This document shows, piece after piece, positions 32,457 to 40,516 of a stretch of 64,000 bases of DNA. Within the stretch, counting starts at the first letter, position 1. Each line of letters opens with the position of its first letter. The notes below the pieces were generated by a model. It saw only the letters and a list, made by a program, of their open reading frames with translations. It searched no databases and was not told the origin of the DNA. The stretch is from Kyrpidia tusciae DSM 2912 (GTDB taxonomy: Bacteria > Bacillota > Bacilli > Kyrpidiales > Kyrpidiaceae), in contig NC_014098.1 of NCBI RefSeq assembly GCF_000092905.1, forward strand, positions 1,178,001-1,242,000. Direction: 5' to 3'. The translations under genes and the position numbers were made by a program.

Positions 32457-33544
32457 AGGTCTGCAGTGGTTGCGGGGAGGAACTTCAAAGCGAGGACCCG
32501 GGAAAAGCCGGCTACGTCCCGGCCCATCGCATCGATGAACCCGGGGTGCTGTGCCGACGCTGCTATCGCATCATCCATTATCAGGAAATCGCCCCTGCTG
32601 CGGTGCCGCCCGAGCGCCTTCGGGGTGTCTTGGCCCGGGCGAAACAGGAGCGGGCCCTGGTGGTTCAGGTGGTGGATATTCTCGATTGGACGGGTACGCG
32701 AATCCCGGACCTGAACGACGTGGCCGGGGAGCGGCAATGGCTGGTGGTCCACAAAATCGACCTCTTGCCTCGGGAAACCAATTACGATCGGGTCAGGCGG
32801 TGGTTTGAACGGCAGCTCAGGCGGGAAGGCTTTCGCGCGCAACGCGTGTATTTGGCCAGCGCCCACAAAGGGATCGGGATCCCCGGGTTGCTCGCCGATC
32901 TGAACCGGGTCGACGGAGCGGTGTATTTTATGGGCGCCGCCAACACGGGAAAATCGAGCTTGCTCAACGCGTTGATGGGAGCCGCCGAAATCTCGTCGGA
33001 TCGCCCCCTCACCACGTCCCGGGTGCCGGGCACGACTTTGAACGCGGTGACCATCGACCGCGGGGAAGGGCGAAAATGGGTGGACACCCCCGGCATCACG
33101 GCGGGCTACCGAGTGGTGGATCGGTTGTGTCCGACGTGCCTTCGGGCGGTGGTGCCTGTTCAGCCGATTCGGCCCCGGGTCTATTCGTTGGAGACCGGAC
33201 AAAGTATTTGGCTGGGGGGATTGGCCCGGTTGGACGTACTGGAGGGGGATCGACAACCTTTTGTTTGCTTTCTTTCCAACCGGGTTCCCATCCATCGGAC
33301 GAATGTACTCCGGGCCCAGCCTTTCTTTGAAAAGCACGCCGGCAAGGACCTGGTCCCTCCCTGTGAGCGCTGTCTGGCGGGAGTTATGACCATGGCGCGC
33401 ACCGAGTGGAAACTCGAGGCCGGAGAGAAAGTCGACCTGGCGGTGGCTGGCCTGGGATGGGTCTCGGCCCGGGGACGGGTTGCCCGGGTGGGCCTTTCTG
33501 TGCCCGAGGGGGTTGAAACGGAGTTGCGCCCGGCCTTGGTTTGA
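32453..33544 (+). CDS. yqeH: circularly permuted ribosome-assembly GTPase YqeH
   Basis: 363 residues, ATG overlapping the yqeG stop. N-terminal zinc finger (CSGCGEE...CRRC), then GTPase motifs in permuted order G4-G5-G1-G2-G3: VVHKIDLLP (G4), GAANTGKSSLLNAL (G1), PGTTLNAVTI and WVDTPGITAGY (G3). A C-terminal region with CERCLAG completes the YqeH family layout. It helps mature the 30S ribosomal subunit. It is a normal-length member (B. subtilis 366). Confidence 0.95.
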   Translation: MKVCSGCGEELQSEDPGKAGYVPAHRIDEPGVLCRRCYRIIHYQEIAPAAVPPERLRGVLARAKQERALVVQVVDILDWTGTRIPDLNDVAGERQWLVVHKIDLLPRETNYDRVRRWFERQLRREGFRAQRVYLASAHKGIGIPGLLADLNRVDGAVYFMGAANTGKSSLLNALMGAAEISSDRPLTTSRVPGTTLNAVTIDRGEGRKWVDTPGITAGYRVVDRLCPTCLRAVVPVQPIRPRVYSLETGQSIWLGGLARLDVLEGDRQPFVCFLSNRVPIHRTNVLRAQPFFEKHAGKDLVPPCERCLAGVMTMARTEWKLEAGEKVDLAVAGLGWVSARGRVARVGLSVPEGVETELRPALV

Positions 33545-33606
33545 GTATAGGGGTGAAAACTTCCGCATATGGCTTGAGTAAGATCGTCGGTGAGGAGGTT
33601 GCCCCT

Positions 33607-33828
33607 TTGGAGACGTTGCGGAGGCGCAGGGTGGTTCGGGTCCTGTCGTTGCCCTCGGTTTCTTCCCAGCCGATCACCTTCGATGTTGACGGTTGGCTCG
33701 ATTGGTTGCGCCGGGAGGTCCAACGGGCGCGGGAGAGTGAGCCGGAGTTGCAGGATTATCATCTCCACGATCTCCACATCGCCTTTGAGGGCACGAATGT
33801 CAAACTCAGAATGGATTTTCGAAAATAG
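33607..33828 (+). CDS. small unknown protein between yqeH and aroE
   Basis: 73 residues from a TTG behind GTGAGGAGG. It has a basic start (METLRRRRVVRVLSLP), then a mixed alpha/beta part (DVDGWLDWLRREVQRARESE, DYHLHDLHIAFEGTNVKLRM DF). I do not recognise a family. In this operon B. subtilis also has a small gene here (yqeI, an RNA-binding protein), but it lies after aroE and is not similar. A longer in-frame start at 33541 overlaps yqeH. Confidence 0.5.
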   Translation: METLRRRRVVRVLSLPSVSSQPITFDVDGWLDWLRREVQRARESEPELQDYHLHDLHIAFEGTNVKLRMDFRK

Positions 33829-33896
33829 CCGTTCTCCCGCTGCTCATGGTATGATGGGGGAAAGAGAGGGGCCGTACGGGAAAGCGGGGGCAGGGA

Positions 33897-34769
33897 ATGG
33901 TACAGGTGGAAGGCCGCGTGGCCTTGATCGGTCATCCGGTGGGGCATTCTCTATCGCCCGTGATGCACAACCGGGCCTTCGAGCGGCTCGGGTTGGCGTG
34001 GCGGTATAGTGCCTTCGATGTTCAACCCAAAGATCTCCCCGACGCGATGCGAGGCCTTCGAGCGCTGGGGTTCCGGGGATGGAACATCACAGTCCCCCAT
34101 AAAGAGGCGGCGTGCCGTCTGGTGGACGAGCTGTCCGATGAGGCCGCGGAGATTGGAGCCGTGAACACCGTGCTCGTTCAGGAGGGGCGGTTGACGGGTT
34201 ATAATACGGATGGTTGGGGTTATGTGGAAGCCCTGCATGCGGAGACCGGTTTGACGGTGGAAGGGAAGGTCTCTGTCGTGGTTGGCGCCGGGGGGGCTGC
34301 CCGAGGCATTGCCCACGCCTTGGTGCGGGAGGGGGCCTTGGTGCGAGTGGTGGCCCGGCGCCCGGCGCAGGCCGAGAGGCTCGCCGACGAGTTCAGCCGC
34401 CTGGGACCCGGTCGAATTCAGGCCGGGGGCTGGGACAAACTGCAGGTTTGGCTTCGGGAAGCGGACCTCTGCGTCAACACGACACCGGTCGGGATGAGCC
34501 CGGACACGGGCGCAATGCCCTTCGATCCGGGGTGGACCCGGGAGGGCTGTGTGGTCAGCGATATCGTCTACAACCCAAGGGAGACCCTGTTGTTGAAGCG
34601 CGCCCGGGAGTTGGGAAGGTCCACCTGTGACGGGGTGGGCATGTTTGTCTTTCAGGGTGCTGCGGCCTTCCGGATTTGGACGGGACTGGCGGCGCCGGTG
34701 GCGGACATGCGGGCGGTGGTGGAAGAAGGGTTGGACGACGGGGCGGTCAAAGGGGGCTCCGATATATGA
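33897..34769 (+). CDS. aroE: shikimate dehydrogenase
   Basis: 290 residues. Reduces 3-dehydroshikimate to shikimate with NADPH in aromatic amino acid synthesis. Seen: substrate loop GHPVGHSLSPVMHNRAFERL, the catalytic Lys in NITVPHKEAA, IGAVNTVL, NTDGWGYVEAL (catalytic Asp), and the NADP-binding VVGAGGAARGIAHALV, then CVNTTPVGM. Length is normal. Its stop shares bases with the nadD start (ATGA). Confidence 0.95.
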   Translation: MVQVEGRVALIGHPVGHSLSPVMHNRAFERLGLAWRYSAFDVQPKDLPDAMRGLRALGFRGWNITVPHKEAACRLVDELSDEAAEIGAVNTVLVQEGRLTGYNTDGWGYVEALHAETGLTVEGKVSVVVGAGGAARGIAHALVREGALVRVVARRPAQAERLADEFSRLGPGRIQAGGWDKLQVWLREADLCVNTTPVGMSPDTGAMPFDPGWTREGCVVSDIVYNPRETLLLKRARELGRSTCDGVGMFVFQGAAAFRIWTGLAAPVADMRAVVEEGLDDGAVKGGSDI

Positions 34770-35377
34770 AACGGATCGGGCTCTTCGGAGGCACCTTTGA
34801 TCCCGTTCATATTGGACATATTGTCGCGGCGGAATACGTATTGGATGCCTGTGGTTTAGAACGCGTGCTCTTTGTTCCAACCCGAATTCCGCCACACAAA
34901 GAGGCGCCGGATACGCCGGCCGAAGATCGGTTTCACATGGTTGAAGTTGCCGTGGCTGACCGTCCGGGCCTCGGGGTGAGCCGGGTGGAACTCGACCGGG
35001 AAGGGCCATCGTATACCGTGGATACCCTTCGTTATCTGAGGACCCGGCACCCGGATGTGCGATTCGCATGGATTGTCGGCGCGGATCAACTCCTGGGATT
35101 CCCGATGTGGAAATCCCCCGAAGAGATTGTTTCTTTAGCCGACTTGATTGCGGTGGTCCGGCCGGGGTATAACGAGCATAAGGGGATGGACGTCGTTCGA
35201 AAGCAATTTCCCAGAGCTGCTCTCGAGGTGGTGGAGATGCCCCGGCTGGAGGTTTCATCTTCAGAACTTCGCGCTCGGCTGGAGGCAGGGAGAACGGTCA
35301 GTGTATTGGTGCCCCAAGCTGTTCAGGAACTGATCCGAGCAAAAGGGTTGTATAAAAGGGCGGGGCGGGTGCGATGA
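34766..35377 (+). CDS. nadD: nicotinate-nucleotide adenylyltransferase
   Basis: 203 residues. Transfers AMP from ATP to nicotinate mononucleotide in NAD synthesis. The nucleotidyltransferase HxGH motif is in GLFGGTFDPVHIGHIVAAE, with FVPTRIPPHKE and the C-terminal SSSELRARLEAG (ISSTxIR-like) motif. The start overlaps aroE and the end overlaps yqeK, as in other Bacillales. Confidence 0.95.
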   Translation: MKRIGLFGGTFDPVHIGHIVAAEYVLDACGLERVLFVPTRIPPHKEAPDTPAEDRFHMVEVAVADRPGLGVSRVELDREGPSYTVDTLRYLRTRHPDVRFAWIVGADQLLGFPMWKSPEEIVSLADLIAVVRPGYNEHKGMDVVRKQFPRAALEVVEMPRLEVSSSELRARLEAGRTVSVLVPQAVQELIRAKGLYKRAGRVR

Positions 35378-35949
35378 CGGAAGAACAGATCAAAGAGAAG
35401 GTCAAAGGGGCCCTGAGCCCGGCGCGATTCGCTCACGTGGAGGGCGTGGTGGCGGAAGCCGAACGACTGGCCAAGCGCTATGGGGCAGACGGGGATAAAG
35501 CGCGCCTGGCGGCTTGGATCCACGATTGGGCCCGGGAATGGCCCGCCGATCGTCTGGAAGAGGAAGCTCGGCGACTGGGGGTCGATCGGGAGCTCTTTGG
35601 ACCCGTGGCCGTCTTGCACGGACCCATCGCCGCCGCCAAACTCGGGCAGGAATTCGGGGTGGAAGATGACGAAGTTGCAGATGCCGTCCGTTATCACACC
35701 ACCGGGCGCCCGGGGATGGGGCTTTTGGAAAGGGTGGTGTGTCTGGCCGACGCTGTGGAGCCCGGGCGGGCTTATCCCGGAGTGGATCGGCTTCGCCAAT
35801 TGGCCAGTCAGGATTTGGACAGGGCTCTGGCGGAGATGTTTGATGCCAGCCTGCGGGATCTTCTCGATCGCGGGAGACCGGTGGCTGTACTGACGGTGTT
35901 GGCGAGAAACGAATGCTGGTCCCGGGTCCGCGGTGGGCGGAGCCGATAG
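35374..35949 (+). CDS. yqeK: HD-domain phosphohydrolase YqeK (Ap4A hydrolase family)
   Basis: 191 residues, overlapping nadD by 4 bases. HD domain ligands: SPARFAHVEGVVAEAERLAK (first His), AAWIHDWARE (HD), LHGPIAAAKL, RYHTTG and CLADAVEPGR. Proteins of this family split diadenosine tetraphosphate symmetrically into two ADP. The position after nadD is conserved. Confidence 0.92.
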   Translation: MTEEQIKEKVKGALSPARFAHVEGVVAEAERLAKRYGADGDKARLAAWIHDWAREWPADRLEEEARRLGVDRELFGPVAVLHGPIAAAKLGQEFGVEDDEVADAVRYHTTGRPGMGLLERVVCLADAVEPGRAYPGVDRLRQLASQDLDRALAEMFDASLRDLLDRGRPVAVLTVLARNECWSRVRGGRSR

Positions 35950-35987
35950 TGGGGCAAGGCCAGCAATCCGACAGGGGAGGCGTGGGA

Positions 35988-36338
35988 ATGAGTGCACAGA
36001 TGGCCAGTTTAGCGCGCCTGGCGGCGGATGCCGCAGCGGACAAAAAAGCCGGGAATGTGGTGATCCTCGATATTGGAGAACTCTCCATCATCGCCGATTA
36101 CTTCGTCATTTGCAGCGGTCAGTCCAGAACCCAGGTGCAGGCCATCGCAGATCATGTGCGCGAAAAAATGGAGGAACACGGGGCGGTGCTCCAAGGTCTC
36201 GAAGGACGTGATGAAGCCAGGTGGGTTCTGCTCGACTTTGGGGATGTGGTGGTGCACGTGTTCCGAGAGGAGGAACGGGAGTTTTATCAGCTGGAACGAC
36301 TCTGGGGCGATGCCCCAATGTTGTCCCAGTCCTCGTGA
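35988..36338 (+). CDS. rsfS: ribosomal silencing factor RsfS
   Basis: 116 residues, ATG behind GGGGAGG. RsfS binds ribosomal protein uL14 on the 50S subunit and blocks subunit joining under starvation. Family motifs: VVILDIGELSIIADYFVICS GQSRTQVQAIADHV, then GRDEARWVLLDFGDVVVHVF and REFYQLERLWGDA. Length is usual (about 115). Confidence 0.95.
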   Translation: MSAQMASLARLAADAAADKKAGNVVILDIGELSIIADYFVICSGQSRTQVQAIADHVREKMEEHGAVLQGLEGRDEARWVLLDFGDVVVHVFREEEREFYQLERLWGDAPMLSQSS

Positions 36339-36354
36339 CATCTCCGACAACAAA

Positions 36355-36383
36355 TTGACACCTTTTGTCGATCCATGTATAAT
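36355..36383 (+). promoter_or_regulatory. consensus sigma-A promoter of leuS
   Basis: TTGACA, 17 bases, TATAAT: a perfect consensus promoter 17 bases after the rsfS stop. Transcription would start near 36390 and leave a 229-base leader before leuS. Confidence 0.9.
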
Positions 36384-36389
36384 GTAGCA

Positions 36390-36587
36390 TACAATTGGCA
36401 GTCGATCGCAGGGAATTTCAGTGTAGATTTCGCCCCAAACAGGCAACCAGCGGCGGGTGAGGGTTGATTCTTTTGGATACCTTCCGGTGTCCGTGGAACG
36501 CGACTCCAAGGGTGTGTGCGCGGTGACGGCCTCACCGCGGTGGGCAAGGGCCTCTCGTCCCTGGCACGAGCCGGGGCGAGAGGCTTT
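36390..36587 (+). ncRNA. T-box-like leader with attenuator before leuS
   Basis: The leader ends in a 12-bp terminator stem (36550-36561 with 36572-36583) followed by four Ts. The left arm contains CTCTCGTCCCT, which is typical of the right side of T-box antiterminators, and AAGGGTG near 36509 could be its partner. The T-box bulge itself is degenerate (GTGTGTGCGCGG rather than GTGGNACCGCG). Stem I and the leucine specifier were not identified. Leucine-tRNA-dependent control of leuS is therefore likely but unproven. Confidence 0.5.
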
Positions 36588-36618
36588 TGTGATGAGTGGC
36601 GTCAAGGAGGGGTACGTC

Positions 36619-39081
36619 GTGACCGAACTACAGTATGTGCCGGCAGAGATCGAACCCAAGTGGCAGAATCTGTGGGAGGAGACCGGGCTGTATCGCACCC
36701 GGGAGGATGCAAACCGCCCGCATTACTATTGCCTGGAGATGTTTCCTTACCCCTCGGGCAAGTTGCACATGGGCCATGTTCGGGTTTACTCCATCGGCGA
36801 TGTGGTGGCCCGGGTGAAACGGATGCAAGGGTACAATGTTCTTCATCCCATGGGGTGGGATGCTTTTGGCATGCCCGCGGAGAATGCGGCAATCCAGCAC
36901 GGTGTCCATCCCCGGCTGTGGACCTACGAGAATATCGACCACATGCGGCAGCAGCAGAAACGCCTCGGGGTCAGCTACGACTGGGAGAGGGAAGTGACGA
37001 CCTGCGCGCCGGATTATTACAAGTTCACCCAGTGGATGTTCTTGCTTTTCTACCACCGCGGGCTCGCCTATAGGAAAAAAGCGGCGGTGAACTGGTGCCC
37101 ACATTGTGTCACCGTGCTGGCCAACGAACAGGTGGAGAACGGGAGATGCTGGCGCTGTGGCACGGAGGTCACAAAGCGGGAGCTGGAGCAGTGGTTTCTG
37201 AGGATTACTGATTATGCTGATCGGTTATTGGAGGATTTGGATCAGCTCGACCGCTGGCCGGAACGGGTTAAAGTGATGCAGCGCAACTGGATCGGGCGCA
37301 GCACCGGCGCGGAAGTGGAGTTCGCACTGGAGGGACGGCCGGAGACGATCCGGGTGTTCACCACCAGGCCGGACACGCTGCTCGGGGTGACGTACATGGT
37401 TCTCGCTCCCGAGCACCCGTTGGTGCCGGCGCTCATCGAACACTCGAGTGAGAGGAATCGGGTGGAGGCCTTCGTAGAGGAGATGCGCAAGGCTTCGGAG
37501 GTGGAACGCACCGCGGCGGAGGGGGAAAAGCGCGGGGTTTTCACCGGCACTTATGCGATTCATCCCCTCACCGGGGACAGAGTGCCGATCTGGGTGGCGA
37601 ATTATGTACTTCTGGATTACGGGACCGGCGCTGTGATGGGTGTGCCTGCCCACGACGAACGGGATTTTGCCTTTGCCAAAAAATACAACCTTCCGATCCG
37701 GGTCGTGATTCGACCGGAAGATCGAGAACTTCCCACGCCCCCTGTCGAAGCCTATGTGGAAGACGGAGTTCTCGTAAACTCCGGTCGGTGGGACGGGATG
37801 CACAATCGCGAGGCGATCCACGCCATCACCGCCCACCTGGAGGAGATGGGAAAAGGGCGTTTTGCCACTTCTTACCGCATCCGAGACTGGCTCATCTCCC
37901 GGCAACGCTACTGGGGAGCGCCGATTCCCATCGTGTACTGCGATCATTGCGGCATTGTGCCGGTGCCCGAAGATCAGTTGCCCGTCCGGTTGCCGGAAGA
38001 TGTCTCTTTCGAGCCGGGGACGGTATCGCCTTTGGCGACCAATGAGGATTTCGTCCAAACCACTTGCCCGAAGTGCGGAGGACCGGGCCGGAGAGAAACG
38101 GACACCATGGACACCTTTATGTGTTCATCGTGGTACTATTTTCGCTATACCAGCCCGAAGGAAACCGCTCGCCCCTTCGATCCCGAAGCGGTTCGCAAAT
38201 GGTTGCCAGTGGACGATTATATCGGCGGCATTGAGCACGCGGTGTTGCACCTTCTTTACTCGCGATTTTTCACCAAAGTCCTCCAAGACGCCGGGTGGGT
38301 CGATTTTTCCGAGCCATTCCGCCATCTTTTAACCCAGGGGATGGTGATCAAGGAAGGGGCGAAGATGTCCAAATCCAAGGGCAATGTGGTGTCTCCGGAT
38401 GACATCATCAACCGGTATGGCGCCGACACGGCCCGGTTGTTTATCCTGTTCGCCGCCCCGCCCGACCGGGACCTGGAGTGGAATGACCAAGGCGTGGAAG
38501 GTAGCCACCGGTTTCTCCATCGCGTCTGGCGGCTCGTCAACCAGAATCGAGAGGTGTTTCACGCTCCGGCCGGAGACCGGATGGCGCCCGCAGCCAGGGA
38601 TCTGCGCCGCAAGACCCACGCCACGATCAAAAAGGTGACCGAAGACTTCGCGCAGCGGTACACGTTTAACACCGGGATCAGCGCCATCATGGAATTGGTA
38701 AACGCCATCTACGCCTACCCGGCGGAGGCGGATCCCTTCACCAAGGCGGCGGCCATCCGGACCGTGTTGCTCCTGCTCGCCCCAGCCGCACCCCATATCT
38801 GCGAAGAGTTGTGGAGCCAGATTGGAGGAACGGGCAGCGTGCACGAACAGCCGTGGCCGACCTATGATCCTGCGGAACTGGTGACCGACGAAGTGGAGTA
38901 TGCGGTGCAGGTCAACGGTAAGGTCAGAGATCATATCGTCGTCTCAGCTTCGGCGGGGGAGGAAGAAGTCCGCCAGACAGCTTTGGGTGCGGAAAAAATC
39001 CAGGAATGGACAGGTGGAAAACGAGTGGTCAAGGTGATCGTTGTCCCCAAGAAATTGGTCAATATTGTGGTGAAAGGGTAA
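36619..39081 (+). CDS. leuS: leucyl-tRNA synthetase
   Basis: 820 residues, GTG behind AAGGAGGGG. Class I synthetase charging tRNA-Leu. The HIGH motif appears as KLHMGH (residues 48-53), the CP1 editing domain follows in the middle ([35 protein letters not shown]), and [14 protein letters not shown] is the second ATP-binding motif. Paired cysteines near 510-560 form the usual zinc-like modules. The C-terminus has the [11 protein letters not shown] tRNA-binding domain. Length is normal. Confidence 0.97.
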   Translation: MTELQYVPAEIEPKWQNLWEETGLYRTREDANRPHYYCLEMFPYPSGKLHMGHVRVYSIGDVVARVKRMQGYNVLHPMGWDAFGMPAENAAIQHGVHPRLWTYENIDHMRQQQKRLGVSYDWEREVTTCAPDYYKFTQWMFLLFYHRGLAYRKKAAVNWCPHCVTVLANEQVENGRCWRCGTEVTKRELEQWFLRITDYADRLLEDLDQLDRWPERVKVMQRNWIGRSTGAEVEFALEGRPETIRVFTTRPDTLLGVTYMVLAPEHPLVPALIEHSSERNRVEAFVEEMRKASEVERTAAEGEKRGVFTGTYAIHPLTGDRVPIWVANYVLLDYGTGAVMGVPAHDERDFAFAKKYNLPIRVVIRPEDRELPTPPVEAYVEDGVLVNSGRWDGMHNREAIHAITAHLEEMGKGRFATSYRIRDWLISRQRYWGAPIPIVYCDHCGIVPVPEDQLPVRLPEDVSFEPGTVSPLATNEDFVQTTCPKCGGPGRRETDTMDTFMCSSWYYFRYTSPKETARPFDPEAVRKWLPVDDYIGGIEHAVLHLLYSRFFTKVLQDAGWVDFSEPFRHLLTQGMVIKEGAKMSKSKGNVVSPDDIINRYGADTARLFILFAAPPDRDLEWNDQGVEGSHRFLHRVWRLVNQNREVFHAPAGDRMAPAARDLRRKTHATIKKVTEDFAQRYTFNTGISAIMELVNAIYAYPAEADPFTKAAAIRTVLLLLAPAAPHICEELWSQIGGTGSVHEQPWPTYDPAELVTDEVEYAVQVNGKVRDHIVVSASAGEEEVRQTALGAEKIQEWTGGKRVVKVIVVPKKLVNIVVKG

Positions 39082-39147
39082 ACCGCAGTTCATCGAAACG
39101 CTACACGGGAGATCGGGGTGCCGATGGCGCTCCATTACCGCTTCCTG

Positions 39148-39175
39148 CGGCCGGACAAACGAGGTCCGGCCGTTT
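39148..39175 (+). terminator. rho-independent terminator after leuS
   Basis: Stem CGGCCGGAC / GTCCGGCCG with a 7-base loop, followed by three Ts. It lies between leuS and the convergent mntR gene and may serve both. Confidence 0.7.
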
Positions 39176-39188
39176 CACGTGCTTCATG

Positions 39189-39653
39189 TCATTCATCCAT
39201 CACTTTTAGATTTTCTGTGGAGCGATCTTCGGCCGTTCCGGCCTGTAACCGGCGAAAGCGTTCGAATGCTCGTTGATATTCCGGATACTCCTGAAAGAAC
39301 AGGACGAGGCTCTGCAAGGAACGCATGGTGCTGGGGCTAATGTGGTGTTCAATGCCTTCCACATCTTTACGAATCGTGCTCTCCCCCACCCCGAGCAGGC
39401 GCAGGAAGTCCTCTAACATCCGGTGGCGCTGTTTCATATTCCGACCGAGCTGTTCCCCTTCCGGGGTCAGGACCAGACCGCGATATTTCTCATACGTCAC
39501 AAAATTCTTTTCGTCCAATTTCTGAATCATCTTTGTGACGGACGAAGGCTGCACGGCGAGGATTGTCGCAATATCCGATACCCGGGCGTAGCCTTTTTCC
39601 TTCATGAGTTCATAGATGGTTTCCAAATAGTCTTCCATGCTGGGTGTTAGCAT
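39189..39653 (-). CDS. mntR: manganese-dependent transcriptional regulator MntR
   Basis: 154 residues, starting MLTPSMEDYLETIYELMKEK as in Bacillus MntR (an ATG 13 codons upstream is also possible). DtxR/MntR family: a winged helix with ARVSDIATILAVQPSSVTKM IQKL, then the metal-binding dimerisation domain with GVGESTIRKDVEGIEHHISP (Glu/His ligands). It represses manganese uptake when Mn(II) is high. No SH3 domain, as in MntR. No manganese transporter is in the window. Confidence 0.92.
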   Translation of the reverse strand: MLTPSMEDYLETIYELMKEKGYARVSDIATILAVQPSSVTKMIQKLDEKNFVTYEKYRGLVLTPEGEQLGRNMKQRHRMLEDFLRLLGVGESTIRKDVEGIEHHISPSTMRSLQSLVLFFQEYPEYQRAFERFRRLQAGTAEDRSTENLKVMDE

Positions 39654-39808
39654 GCGACAGGCCCCGCTTTCCAAAGGGTTCTGTTCCATTTTACTATTGC
39701 ACTCCCCGATGTTGCAAACAAACCTTGTGCCTTCAATCAAGATGAAGGATTTCAAAACAAGGCACCGGACGGCCTCTGTCGAATTGGACCTGACGGAGGT
39801 GATGAGGG

Positions 39809-40516
39809 TTGGAGGGAATCCGCAGGGTTTGGGGCCGAAGCCTGGCAAGGGTGGTGCAAAAGGGTTGGTGGATCGTTCCGCTGGTGCTCCTGGCGGGGGT
39901 GTGGTTTCTGTGGAGCGAAAGGAGTCGGTCCCACTCTGATGCCGTGCCGGTTTCGGCCGCCGTTGAAACGGAGCTCCTGGCCGGGCGGGGGCCGGGTGCC
40001 CCGAGCTCCCGAACGATCGCCGTGGACGTGAAGGGGGCGGTTCAAACGCCGGGGGTGTACCAATTGCCGCCTGGCTCTCGGGTAAAGGAGGCCCTGGATG
40101 CGGCGGGGGGAGCTCTGGAATCCGCGGAACTGAGGGGCATCAATCTCGCGGCCAAACTGGAGGACGGCGCCATGGTGGTGGTGCCCGTCAAGCCGTCTGC
40201 GGCCACCGAGGCGGGTAACTCTTCCTTGTCGCGGGAGGGCCTCCGGGGCGGACAAGCGGGGCCAGCCGGCCAAACCGCGGGGACCCCGGTGGGGTCAGGG
40301 CCGACAGCCCCGGCGTCGGGCGGGATGGTTCATATCAATTCGGGCAGTGTGGAGGATATCGATCGCCTTCCCGGCATCGGGAGGAGTAAAGCCGAAGCGA
40401 TTGTGCAGTATCGTTTAGAGCACGGGCCGTTTTCTTCTGTCGATCGCCTGGAGGACGTGCCGGGCATTGGGCCGAAACTGGTGGAGCGAATCCGGCCACA
40501 GGTTGATTTGCAGTGA
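39809..40516 (+). CDS. comEA: DNA-uptake receptor ComEA
   Basis: 235 residues from a TTG behind GGAGGTGATG. A short cytoplasmic tail, one membrane anchor (about 20-35), an SLBB domain (IAVDVKGAVQTPGVYQLPPG SRVKEALDAAGG), a Gly/Ser/Pro linker, and a C-terminal double helix-hairpin-helix domain (INSGSVEDIDRLPGIGRSKA, LEDVPGIGPKLVERI) that binds double-stranded DNA outside the membrane. It hands DNA to ComEC, whose gene overlaps by 4 bases. Confidence 0.95.
   Translation: MEGIRRVWGRSLARVVQKGWWIVPLVLLAGVWFLWSERSRSHSDAVPVSAAVETELLAGRGPGAPSSRTIAVDVKGAVQTPGVYQLPPGSRVKEALDAAGGALESAELRGINLAAKLEDGAMVVVPVKPSAATEAGNSSLSREGLRGGQAGPAGQTAGTPVGSGPTAPASGGMVHINSGSVEDIDRLPGIGRSKAEAIVQYRLEHGPFSSVDRLEDVPGIGPKLVERIRPQVDLQ

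Noticed and set aside
39660-39740. MntR-box or a firm promoter upstream of mntR
   Set aside because: No AT-rich palindrome of MntR type was found and the possible -35/-10 pairs have wrong spacing.
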